DNA of 64,000 nt. It comes from Pseudopyrenochaeta lycopersici (taxonomy: Eukaryota > Ascomycota > Dothideomycetes > Pleosporales > Pseudopyrenochaetaceae). The notes under the pieces are model-generated. The model was not told the DNA's origin. It did no database searches and saw nothing but the letters and a program-made list of their open reading frames with translations. The position numbers were made by a program, and so were the translations under genes. Shown here one piece after another: positions 11,707-21,174 of the stretch (position 1 is the first letter of the stretch; each line of letters begins with the position of its first letter). The DNA is taken from the NCBI GenBank assembly GCA_003313425.1, contig NHZP01000023.1:988910-1052909 (forward strand), in the 5' to 3' direction.

Positions 11707-13295
11707 TTCCTTTCACTAGAAAGTTGTCAAGTGGTCACCAGCCTTGCGCTCGGGACCACGACGGCTTTACCCTAAGCTTTGCCTGCGACTGGAGGGAGTA
11801 ACGAAGTGTTAAACTACAAGTAGTTTAGAGGTAAAGACCCCGGTAAGCAACACGCAGCACGGACCGTGTGGGTCAGATGACCGCAGGGTTGCCACTCTCT
11901 TTTTCAGATCTTTAGTCTGATTGGTCTATGAACATAGACAGCATGGAGTGGGCAGAACCCTGCCAAGTATGGAATAGTTTAGCTTGGCATTGGCAAGGGT
12001 CTGAGAAGACAGAGATGTATAAGAGAGGCGAGTGCCCTCCATCTCTTCTCACGGGTAGTGAGCGTATCTAAATCTACAGTTTCTCTGTAGTATTTTTCAT
12101 ATCCTTTCCTTAATTTCAACGGGTAGTTGATTGCGATGGAGATGCAAGCCGGATCATGGTCCTGGACAAAGGGTAGCACGCCTAAGTCGGATTCAGATTT
12201 CTTATCTGATTGGTCTATGAAGATAGACCCAGGGACTGCGTTGAAGCTGGATAGCGAGGAGGTGTATACGTTGAAGGCGCAGTTGCACGGTGAGTGCTCT
12301 CTTATCTCTCTATATAAGTTGGGAGATCCCCAACTAATTTGGTCTTGTTCTCTGGGACAGAGTTTGTGAAGCAAGGCACATCAGTCTGGTGCGAGGCGGA
12401 GCCTTCTGGTACTGTCAAGTGGAACCTTGTAAAGGATCAACAGGTTCCTGGCCGCGGTGTATCCGACGAAGACGAGAAAGAGATTTCGCCAGAGTTTTTG
12501 CAACGTTATAGGCACTTTGAGGTTGTTAGTAAGGGCCGACCCTGTGCGAAGGGGTCGCACCTTGTCATCACGTATGCAGGCCACGGGCGTGGACGGACTG
12601 GGTTAGGGATGAGGGAGATTAGTATGTGTGTGCCGTTGACGGACGCAGCGTTTGATTTTCTGGTACAGAGTGTGCTACCGAACGTCTATAAAGTCGTCGA
12701 AGGTTCCAGGTTTAGCGTATTAGTGGTACTATTAGAGGGGTTTGGTGTCATGGATATAACATGCGAATGTGTCTTGAGACCTACTCGTTGTTTGTCTGAT
12801 CAGGCGGCGCTGGAGACTTAGATGGAAGGGATTGTTCGTATGTAGGACAATTATTTTGCACGAAGTGTGTATGTTGTATACTGTACGTTGGGCTGTGAGT
12901 GACAGGTTTTGTACTCTGTATACGTGAAGCGAGTATAGGTTGTTGCTAAGAATTAGCAGTAAAGATGATGATTTTCTCTCGTGTCTGTAGAGAGGGAACT
13001 AGGAATAGTTGTTGTAGCACACATGATATTTGTGTTGCAGTATGTTGCGGCTGTAGGAGCTCAGGGAGCGGGGTGTGTAAACAGAGTCAGTAGATTGAGA
13101 TGTGGAACAACCAAAAACAAAAAACGGTAAGTCCAAGAAAAAAATCGCAAATTTTTTTGGCTATGTCCGATTGTGTGTGGCTGGAGGCGATGCTGAGTCA
13201 CGGTTGCTCGAGAGAGCACGCGCTGGGGGTGTGGCGCGGATTTCGCGCACAGACCCTCCCTCAACTTTCTAGTGTGGCGAAAAGCCTATATATGA
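11707..13295 (+). mobile_element. Segment unit 3 (1589 bp)
   Basis: Same segment as units 8 and 23 from about 11891 onward, but its first about 185 bp (leader arms with the GCTCGGGACC variant) differ clearly from those copies, showing leader exchange. Origin loop at the end carries the GGC-GAAAA-GCC sub-hairpin. Confidence 0.92.
12136..12821 (+). CDS. Divergent WWLTKESG-family protein, 204 aa
   Basis: Exon 1 12136-12289, intron 12290-12360 (71 nt, GTGAGT, CCAACTAAT, CAG), exon 2 12361-12821. The intron is phase 1 at the same place as in the relatives. Exon 2 opens with FVKQGTSVWCEAEPSG and VKWNLVKDQQ, matching the LVEQxVSVTC...WWLTKES region of the family, and keeps the SVLPNVYK segment. The C-terminal half is short: the SDAVG region is missing and only part of the Cys cluster (ITCECVLRPTRC) remains. 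Identical proteins are encoded in units 8 and 23. Role unknown. Confidence 0.75.
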
Positions 13296-14870
13296 TTCCT
13301 TTCACTAGAAAGTTGTCAAGTGGTCAGGAGCCTTGCGCTTCTGATCCTAGACACTTTACACGTATGCGTTGCCTACGACTGGAGGGAGTAGCGAAGCGTT
13401 AGGCTCCTTGGAGACTAGAGGCAAGAGCCCCTGTAAGCAGAGCAGAGCACGGACGTCGCGGGTCAGATGACGCTGCTTTGCACGTGAGGAGCACCCCTGC
13501 CCTCGCTACTCTCTCAATCAGTTGTCTGATTGGTCTATAGCTATAGACGCATGGAATGTGCATTAGGTTGCTCATTAGGGACTAGTGGTCTTGGCATGGT
13601 TCAAGAGCTGGATGTATAAGAGGGGGGGGGGGCCCTCTGCCTCATTTACGGAGTGTGTTCCAGCTCACTCTAAATGACGATGGTGTCGTCAACCGGAGGG
13701 CATATTCGTACGGATTGTGATGGCCGTGTAGGTAGCGTACAGCTCGAGCTTGCTCTGTCGGGGATCGACTGCCTTGTAGAAGGCAAGTTAGGAGAATTTG
13801 TTACATGGAGTGCATCTGATTTAGATTGTTTGCGGAGCCACATGGACAGTAGGCTTTTCTCTCTGTCTATCTTTCAACAGTTGGGGGCTGCAACTGACGG
13901 AGTGGTAGTGTTGGTGAAGCAACGCGTGTCTCTTACGTTTCACCTACAGCCGGATGGCGCGCTGGAGGTATGCCTGACCAAGGAGAGCGGGCAGGCTCCT
14001 CGCCAGTGTTCTGCGCCCAATGTGTGTGGGTGTTATTTTGGAAGTTGTACTTCTGCCGATAATGCCCCGATGGCATTTCTTGTTTGGAAAGCAGACGTTG
14101 TAGGACAGTACAATCAGATGCGGAGCATGGTTGCATTTGCACGTCTTTGCTCGGAAACACTGGAGGTGTTCATCGAAAGCGTATTGCCCTGTGTGTATAC
14201 ACATGGGAGAGATCACGTGCAGGCGGAGGAGGTCGATACGCTCTTTGACGCACTTGATCAAGGGCGATTTTCCAGTAGCGTTGGGTGCGGGTGCAAATTG
14301 CGAGAGCATTGTTTGTCCTGTTTGTCGTTACGTTCTAATCAGCAACGTTTCACGAGATGGGACATGTTTAGTGGGCCATTCCCATGCGGTCCAGATGGCT
14401 GGTTTTCTGGGTACAGCGATGCGGTTGGAATCGTAGAACCGTTGGCGCTTGACTGGCTTACATGCCCGTATACTGCGCTCAATTCTATCTCGCCTCTCGA
14501 GGGTGCACTTAGTAAGTACTCTGTAGACGAGTTGCTCAGTTAAGTATTGTTTAGTATGGACTATTATTGTCAAGCATGATAGGTGCACGATTTCTGTCGG
14601 ACAGACTCTACATGAAACAATTAATTTGTGGTAGTAGTTGGCGGTAGCTAATTTTTGTTTTCAGGTATGGATGGTGGTTATGTACTATGGTATATAGTAA
14701 GGGTGTGAACCCTTAGGATGGAACATCAAATCTGAAGAAAAAATGCGTAAGTCCATTTTGTGTGTGGCTGACAGTCACGCAGGGTCACGTTAGCTGTGGC
14801 GCGGGGAGCGCAGACATGGGTCGTTTTTGGGCACGGGCCCATTCTCTCAACTTTCTTGTGCTATATATGA
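13296..14870 (+). mobile_element. Segment unit 4 (1575 bp)
   Basis: Leader has the GTGAGG/CCTCAC form of the E-box hairpin. Poly-G run at 13623-13632 just after the TATA box. Ends in a short origin loop (CTTGTGCTATATATGA). Confidence 0.9.
13674..14543 (+). CDS. WWLTKESG-family protein, 269 aa spliced or 289 aa unspliced
   Basis: Exon 1 13674-13848, intron 13849-13908 (60 nt, GTAGGC...CAACTGAC...TAG, phase 1), exon 2 13909-14543. The intron is a multiple of three with no stop, so retained message also gives a full protein. An ATG at 13680 matches the usual GATGGTGTCG start better than 13674. Family features: LTKESGQ after a beta-rich start, SVLPCVY, the cysteine cluster VGCGCKLREHCLSC, WFSGYSDAVGIVEP near the end, then a private tail of about 24 residues. 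Expressed from a leader with CCAAT and TATA-like elements. Function unknown. Confidence 0.8.
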   Translation: MTMVSSTGGHIRTDCDGRVGSVQLELALSGIDCLVEGKLGEFVTWSASDLDCLRSHMDSRLFSLSIFQQLGAATDGVVVLVKQRVSLTFHLQPDGALEVCLTKESGQAPRQCSAPNVCGCYFGSCTSADNAPMAFLVWKADVVGQYNQMRSMVAFARLCSETLEVFIESVLPCVYTHGRDHVQAEEVDTLFDALDQGRFSSSVGCGCKLREHCLSCLSLRSNQQRFTRWDMFSGPFPCGPDGWFSGYSDAVGIVEPLALDWLTCPYTALNSISPLEGALSKYSVDELLS

Positions 14871-16443
14871 TTCCTTTCACTAGAAAGTTGTCAAGTGGTC
14901 AGGAGCCTTGCGCTCCTTGACCCCTGACACTTTACACGTATGCGTTGCCACGACTGGAGGGAGTACCGAAGGGTTAAACTAGAATTAGTTTAGAGGCATA
15001 AGCCCCTGTAAGCAGAGCAGAGCACGGACGTGGCGTGTCAGATGACGCTGCTGTGCCGCATTTTCTTTCAATCAGGCTTCTGATTGGGCTATGGACATAG
15101 ACGCAGGGACGGGGCAGCCCATTGCCTGCTAGGGACTAGGTGGTCTTGGCATTGCGCAAGGCAGAGATGTATATAACATGAACAGTGGAGCTGTTGTAAC
15201 GGAGTGTTCTACACAATGTAGTTTTTTTTTTTACGTTGCGGTAGCCGTACTTCCTGGGAAGGATACCATCGTTGGTAGGTCGAACACGTAACGTCACGTG
15301 TGAGTTCCCAAGAGAGAGATGGTTCTCGAAGGGTGTGCAGAGTGTATAGACCCGTTGGTGTCTGGTAGTAAGGCGGAGCCTTTTGTAGGGACAGAAAGCC
15401 AAATTCAAGGGGTGCGGATGCACATTCAACGTATGTGGATGTTCTCTTCCCGAGTTGGGGTCCCCCAACTAACAGTTGTGTAGATCTTGTGGAACAGAAG
15501 ACTTCTGTGACTTGCCATGTGAAGCGGGATGGTGAACAGGTTTGGTGGCTTACCGTCCCACCCAGCGTCAGTTCTGAGGGCTTGGAGAGCTGTGATTGTC
15601 TCAGGCGGGGGCGCATCTGTGGGCCGTTCTCACGGCTTTTGTTGCAGGTGGAGACCGTAAAACCGGATGGCACCCCACGTCGCATGGTTGCGTTTGGGGA
15701 TCTTTCGGTGGAGGCGCTGGATGCGGTTGTAACGGGTGTTTTGCCGCGTCTTGTGCAGCAGGATGGGGCCCTGCTTGGGAACTCAGTCAAGGTGATGGAG
15801 TTTTTTGAGACACGCTTGGCAGGTCTAGGGTCTCCGCAGATATCGGAGGAACCACCATCTCTCAAAAAAATGGCTAAGTCCATTTTCCTTGGTGCCCGTG
15901 GGTTTACGGCGTGTGATCGCTGTGTAGAGAGCGTTGCGCGAGCTTTTGAGGTAGCTTTGGCCGCGGAATTGTCGCCTCCGCTCCCCAACCATACTGTATC
16001 ATTAACACGACGGATGTAGTCTGGCTGTTGTAACGAACAGTGGTAATATTTGTGAGTAGTAGAGAGGATGTTCTTTAGTTATGGATATACAAGGAGGGCG
16101 GTAGCATGTGGAGGATTGTGCGCAATGTTTTTATTTTGTCGCTCTTTTTGTTTTCTTAACTTCTTTTTCTAAGACAAAAGTTGTACGCAGGAATGAGTGC
16201 TGACTGTATTATGTAGGTGTTATTGGATTGTGCGAACAATGCATTATTATTTATACCGAAGCTATATTGTGGGGGGTGTCGACCCTGTTGATGTTCCATC
16301 AATTCTGTCTCAAAATTGGCTAAGTCCGATTCCTGTGTGGCTGGAGGCGATGCTGGGTCACATGGGGGCTGTGGCGCGGGGAGCGCAGACATGGGTTGTG
16401 TTGGGCACGGGCCCCTTCCCTCAACTTTCTTGTGTATATATGA
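14871..16443 (+). mobile_element. Segment unit 5 (1573 bp)
   Basis: Leader arms AGGAGC/GCTCCT. TATA-like TATATAAC at about 15170. A copy of the 3' hairpin module occurs twice: in the normal place (about 16310-16360) and inside the gene (about 15858-15895). Confidence 0.88.
15319..16019 (+). CDS. Chimeric WWLTKESG-family protein, 215 aa
   Basis: Exon 1 15319-15430, intron 15431-15483 (53 nt, GTATGT, CCAACTAAC, TAG), exon 2 15484-16019; the total is in frame. Exon 1 has the PFVGTESQIQGVR motif of the family and exon 2 starts HLVEQKTSVTC and WWLT, but KESG is replaced. MVAFGDLSVEALDAVV and GVLPRL follow. Then the coding frame runs into a sequence that elsewhere is the non-coding 3' hairpin (AAAATGGCTAAGTCCATTTT), read here as KKMAKSIF. 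The Cys cluster is reduced to CDRC and the SDAVG end is gone. This looks like a recombinant that captured intergenic sequence. Confidence 0.72.
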
Positions 16444-18016
16444 TTCCTTTCACTAGAAAGTTGTCAAGTGGTCAGGAGCCTTGTGCTCGGGACCACGACG
16501 GCTTTACATCTAAGCAGGGCCTCGAGTGGAACGAGAAGCGAAGCGTTAAACCACCTGGGGTTTAGGGCCTCTGCCCCCTGTAAGCGCTAGCCTTTTTGTC
16601 ACGTGGAGGCGGGAACACATGGAGTGGGCAGTATGTCTCTTTCTACGGAGTAGTGTATCTTGGCGGAGCTTGAGGTAGGTAGTATTTATATGCGCGCTCT
16701 GGCCGATATGTAGCGCGCTATCGTGGAGCGATATTATGGCGGAGCCTACAGTAGAGACGTGCGATATTTCTACGGTGGGACCGTCGTCCAGGCGGACATC
16801 TTTTGCGTCTTTGTTTTCGTGTAGTACGCAAGGAAGTGCGTCGAGCGTAGTCGATGACCTCCCGGATGGGTGTGGGGAAAGGGAAGCTTTCGCGTTGAGG
16901 GTCAACGTTGTTCTTGTAACGTGGTCACAGAGTCGTCTGGAGGACGCGTCCGAATTTTACAATCTTCTTCAGGAGCGGATGCCTCCTGGTACGGAGATTT
17001 ACGGTTGTCAAGAGCGCCATGAGGATGGGAAGCCTCATTATCACGCAGTGTTTCGGTTCACGCGTCGGACGAATTGGGTGGATGCACACCAACATTTTCG
17101 AATTTATCTGTCTGATGGCACAGTGGATACAGAGGCTATTCGGTTCTCGGTGCCTCGCCCGTATCAGCGGGAGTCTGATTTTTTGGAAAACACACAGAAT
17201 TACTGTTTTAAGTATGATGATTCGGTGTTTTTTGGGACGAGGATCGAGTCACTCAGTAGTTCTGAGTCTCGGAAGCGCAAGTTCGCTGAGGTGCTGGTGG
17301 AACCTGATTACATTAAAGCGAAACGGATGTTGATGGAACTGGATCCTATGGGATTTATCAAGTTTTATAACGCGTACTCGTCCTATCTGGCTAACGAGAA
17401 GAAAGGCACGCCTGGACGAGGGTGGGTAGACTCTGGGGAACCCCTGAAGCAATGGCGTGTCCCGGTCGCCATGGAGGATTGGCGGAAAAGTTACATTGGG
17501 GGGTCATATAAGGGTAGACCTGTCCCCCTCATTCTTGTTGGTCCATCGAGGCTAGGAAAGACAGAATGGGCTTTGCGTGCAGGGCCCAAGCCCATGGCCA
17601 TGTCCAATCAGTGGAACCTTGGTAATTATGACCAGGATGCGTCGCATCTCGTGTTAAACGACATCGATTTCAGCAATTTTGGGTCTGGTAAGTACCGGTA
17701 TTGGCGAGAAATACTTGGTGGGCAGGCTTGTATTGATGCGCACGATCGGTATACGAAAACACGGAATTTGAGTTGGGGATTTCCAGTCATTGTAACGTGC
17801 AATGCAGATAATGACCCTCGGAAAGTTCCTGACATTGCGGCGTATCTGAAGCATGCGCCTTGTGTTGTGGTTGAGTTGGCGGATCTACTGTATGTAGATG
17901 ACGATCTAGCGTAGATAGATAGAATGAAAAATGGCTATGTCCATTTTCGTGGTGGCGGTGCGGGTCGCGCACAGGCCAGAACTCAACTTTTCTAGTGTGG
18001 CGCAGCCTATATATGA
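16444..18016 (+). mobile_element. Segment unit 6, Rep segment (1573 bp)
   Basis: The only Rep-bearing unit of 35. Its leader is shortened: the GGTC-atct-GACC, CAATCAG/CTGATTG and GTCTATG/CATAGAC hairpins, and so the CCAAT box, are absent, making room for the 1.18-kb gene. The same shortened leader (GCGCTAGCCTTTTTGTCACGTGG) is seen in unit 12. Confidence 0.95.
16736..17914 (+). CDS. Replication-associated protein Rep, 392 aa
   Basis: Initiates rolling-circle replication by nicking the origin loop, then unwinds DNA. Visible motifs: HUH endonuclease motif I VLVTWSQ (residues 59-65), motif II PHYHAVF (100-106), motif III NYCFKYD with catalytic Tyr156 and Lys159; SF3 helicase Walker A GPSRLGKT (269-276), Walker B HLVLNDIDF (304-312), motif C VIVTCNAD (351-358). 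This order and the YCFKY form resemble the geminivirus/genomovirus side of CRESS Reps; exact placement needs a tree. The frame is intact and unspliced, starts at the first ATG after TATTTATATG, and carries a Ser/Thr-rich N-terminal extension of about 50 residues. Every other segment lacks Rep, so this one must serve them all. Confidence 0.97.
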   Translation: MAEPTVETCDISTVGPSSRRTSFASLFSCSTQGSASSVVDDLPDGCGEREAFALRVNVVLVTWSQSRLEDASEFYNLLQERMPPGTEIYGCQERHEDGKPHYHAVFRFTRRTNWVDAHQHFRIYLSDGTVDTEAIRFSVPRPYQRESDFLENTQNYCFKYDDSVFFGTRIESLSSSESRKRKFAEVLVEPDYIKAKRMLMELDPMGFIKFYNAYSSYLANEKKGTPGRGWVDSGEPLKQWRVPVAMEDWRKSYIGGSYKGRPVPLILVGPSRLGKTEWALRAGPKPMAMSNQWNLGNYDQDASHLVLNDIDFSNFGSGKYRYWREILGGQACIDAHDRYTKTRNLSWGFPVIVTCNADNDPRKVPDIAAYLKHAPCVVVELADLLYVDDDLA

Positions 18017-19585
18017 TTCCTTTCACTAGAAAGTTGTCAAGTGGTCGAGAGCCTTGCGCTCGGGACCACGACGGCTTTACTCTAAGCTTTGCCTACGACT
18101 GGAGGGAGTAACGAAGTGTTAAACTAGAATTAGTTTAGAGGCAAAGACCCCTGTAAGCCCACAGGAGCACGGACTGTGCAGATCAGATGATCACAGTGGG
18201 CACGTGGGAGACACTCTTGGCCCCACAACGCGTTCAATCAGTTGTCTGATTGGTTTATGGATATAACTACATGGAAGGGGCAGACGCTTGCCTCGTAGGG
18301 ACTAGGTTCTCTTGGTAGAGACAGCATGGATATCAACATATAAGAGGGGGGAGCCCCTTCCCCGTTCACGGAGGTGTTGCACTTCCTCAGTTCCTTGAGG
18401 CTTCTTTTGTTCTAGTATACTGCGATGGTGTCGCGGCCTGGACAGGGCACTATGGCGGGTCCTAGTGCTACAAATAGTTTCCCATCTGTAATAGATAGGG
18501 TACAGGAAGGATCTTCTTCTGCTGTGTCTGTAGAGACACCCGTGGAACATGAAGCGGTGAGGAATCACGTGCCTGGTGAGTGTCTTTCTTGTTGTCTAGA
18601 GACAGATTGAGTTGGGGAGTGCCTAACTAACGGAGTAACAGTTTTAGTGGAGCGTGGTATGTCTCTTACCGTACATATAGATTTGTCAGGTAAAAAATCT
18701 TGTTGGATTACCAGGGAGAGCGGACGCCTTCCTATAGAGTGTGTAGCACAAGGACACAAGTTTTGTCTGGAAGACTATAAGTATTTTGTTGCGCAGGGGG
18801 CCACCCGGCAGTCTCTCTTAGTTCTCAAGGTGGACGTGCTCTGGTATGTGGCAATGCGGAGCTTAGTTGTTTTGGCGGAGCTTTCGGTAGAGACAGTAGA
18901 TGTGTTGATGCAGCGCATTCTTCCTCTTATCACAACACCTGAAGGGCAGACTGCGGATGCTTTTATGACGTCTGTATTGTTGTATTCGTTAGACGAAGGG
19001 TTTTTTAATACGCGGGTGGACTGCGCATGTACTCTCAACTGGATATGTGAGCCTTGTGTGTATGCACGTGGTGTTTCATCAAGGTTTACTCGCTTAGATG
19101 AATTTTCGGGTGTATGGCCGTTTGGAACGTCTGACTGGTTTGCTGGACTCAGCGATGCAGTAGGAATAGTACAACCGTCAGGAGAGGACTGGCTGACTTG
19201 CCGTCGTTGTTGGTAAAACGGTTAGCAGTAAGTTCCTCTATATTTTACATATGGGTATGGCGTGTAGCACTAGTTGTTTACTGTGTTGTAAAGTACGTTG
19301 ATTTATTAATCCTTATTTTTATCACACGTAGTTACTGAGACGTTAATTATAGTATTATCATTATTGTAACAAGGAAGTTGTTGTGCGGAGCTATGTTATT
19401 TAGGGACCTTACCCTTTAGACGGAATGTCAATCCTCTCAAAAAAAAATGCCTAAGTCCATTTTCCTTGTGGCTGGAGGGCACGCCGAGTCAGGTTGGCTG
19501 TGGCTCGGGAGAGTCACGTTGGGATGCTGTGGCGCTATTTTTGCGCGCACGGGCCCCTCCGACAACTTTCGAGTGCTATATATGA
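18017..19585 (+). mobile_element. Segment unit 7 (1569 bp)
   Basis: Full leader: hairpin GATC-agat-GATC, E-box hairpin, inverted CCAAT at 18247-18253, TATA (ATATAAG) near 18339. Short origin loop at the end (CGAGTGCTATATATGA). Confidence 0.92.
18425..19216 (+). CDS. WWLTKESG-family protein, 241 aa (reference member)
   Basis: Exon 1 18425-18575, intron 18576-18641 (66 nt, GTGAGT, CCTAACTAAC, CAG), exon 2 18642-19216; phase 1. Family features by residue: LVERGMSLTV (52-61), WITRESG (72-78), Cys84 and Cys92, QSLLVLKVD (107-115), AELSVE (129-134), RILPLI (142-147), cysteine cluster Cys178, Cys180, Cys186, Cys189 (CxCx5Cx2C, possibly metal-binding), GVWPFG (207-212) and WFAGLSDAVG (216-225). No signal peptide or membrane segment. 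I do not recognise the family. Its expansion on many segments could mean host-interaction factors, structural variants, or products of satellites. Confidence 0.83.
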
Positions 19586-21174
19586 TTCCTTTCACTAGAA
19601 AGTTGTCAAGTGGTCACCAGCCTTGCGCTGGTTACCCTTGCCACTTTACAATTAAGCAGAGCCTGCGAGTGGAGCGAGTAACGAAGTGTTAGACTACTTG
19701 TAGGCTAGAGGCGCTGCCCCCTGTAAGCAACACGCAGCACGGACCGTGTGAGTCAGATGACGCTGGGTTGCCACTCTCTTTTTCAGATCTTTAGTCTGAT
19801 TGGTCTATGAACATAGACAGCATGGAGTGGGCAGAACCCTGCCAAGTATGGAATAGTTTAGCTTGGCATTGGCAAGGGTCTGAGAAGACAGAGATGTATA
19901 AGAGAGGCGAGTGCCCTCCATCTCTTCTCACGGGTAGTGAGCGTATCTAAATCTACAGTTTCTCTGTAGTATTTTTCATATCCTTTCCTTAATTTCAACG
20001 GGTAGTTGATTGCGATGGAGATGCAAGCCGGATCATGGTCCTGGACAAAGGGTAGCACGCCTAAGTCGGATTCAGATTTCTTATCTGATTGGTCTATGAA
20101 GATAGACCCAGGGACTGCGTTGAAGCTGGATAGCGAGGAGGTGTATACGTTGAAGGCGCAGTTGCACGGTGAGTGCTCTCTTATCTCTCTATATAAGTTG
20201 GGAGATCCCCAACTAATTTGGTCTTGTTCTCTGGGACAGAGTTTGTGAAGCAAGGCACATCAGTCTGGTGCGAGGCGGAGCCTTCTGGTACTGTCAAGTG
20301 GAACCTTGTAAAGGATCAACAGGTTCCTGGCCGCGGTGTATCCGACGAAGACGAGAAAGAGATTTCGCCAGAGTTTTTGCAACGTTATAGGCACTTTGAG
20401 GTTGTTAGTAAGGGCCGACCCTGTGCGAAGGGGTCGCACCTTGTCATCACGTATGCAGGCCACGGGCGTGGACGGACTGGGTTAGGGATGAGGGAGATTA
20501 GTATGTGTGTGCCGTTGACGGACGCAGCGTTTGATTTTCTGGTACAGAGTGTGCTACCGAACGTCTATAAAGTCGTCGAAGGTTCCAGGTTTAGCGTATT
20601 AGTGGTACTATTAGAGGGGTTTGGTGTCATGGATATAACATGCGAATGTGTCTTGAGACCTACTCGTTGTTTGTCTGATCAGGCGGCGCTGGAGACTTAG
20701 ATGGAAGGGATTGTTCGTATGTAGGACAATTATTTTGCACGAAGTGTGTATGTTGTATACTGTACGTTGGGCTGTGAGTGACAGGTTTTGTACTCTGTAT
20801 ACGTGAAGCGAGTATAGGTTGTTGCTAAGAATTAGCAGTAAAGATGATGATTTTCTCTCGTGTCTGTAGAGAGGGAACTAGGAATAGTTGTTGTAGCACA
20901 CATGATATTTGTGTTGCAGTATGTTGCGGCTGTAGGAGCTCAGGGAGCGGGGTGTGTAAACAGAGTCAGTAGATTGAGATGTGGAACAACCAAAAACAAA
21001 AAACGGTAAGTCCAAGAAAAAAATCGCAAATTTTTTTGGCTATGTCCGATTGTGTGTGGCTGGAGGCGATGCTGAGTCACGGTTGCTCGAGAGAGCACGC
21101 GCTGGGGGTGTGGCGCGGATTTCGCGCACAGACCCTCCCTCAACTTTCTAGTGTGGCGAAAAGCCTATATATGA
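19586..21174 (+). mobile_element. Segment unit 8 (1589 bp), copy of unit 23
   Basis: Reads identical to unit 23 over its whole length and to unit 3 except for the first about 185 bp. Confidence 0.92.
20015..20700 (+). CDS. Divergent WWLTKESG-family protein, 204 aa (copy)
   Basis: Exons 20015-20168 and 20240-20700, intron 20169-20239. Same coding sequence as in units 3 and 23, downstream of a different leader from unit 3. Confidence 0.75.

Noticed and set aside
15209..15988. Long antisense open frames in several units (for example 259 codons here, 196 codons at 37632-38222)
   Set aside because: They are shadows of the rightward family genes: conserved motifs are on the + strand and no antisense promoter is seen.
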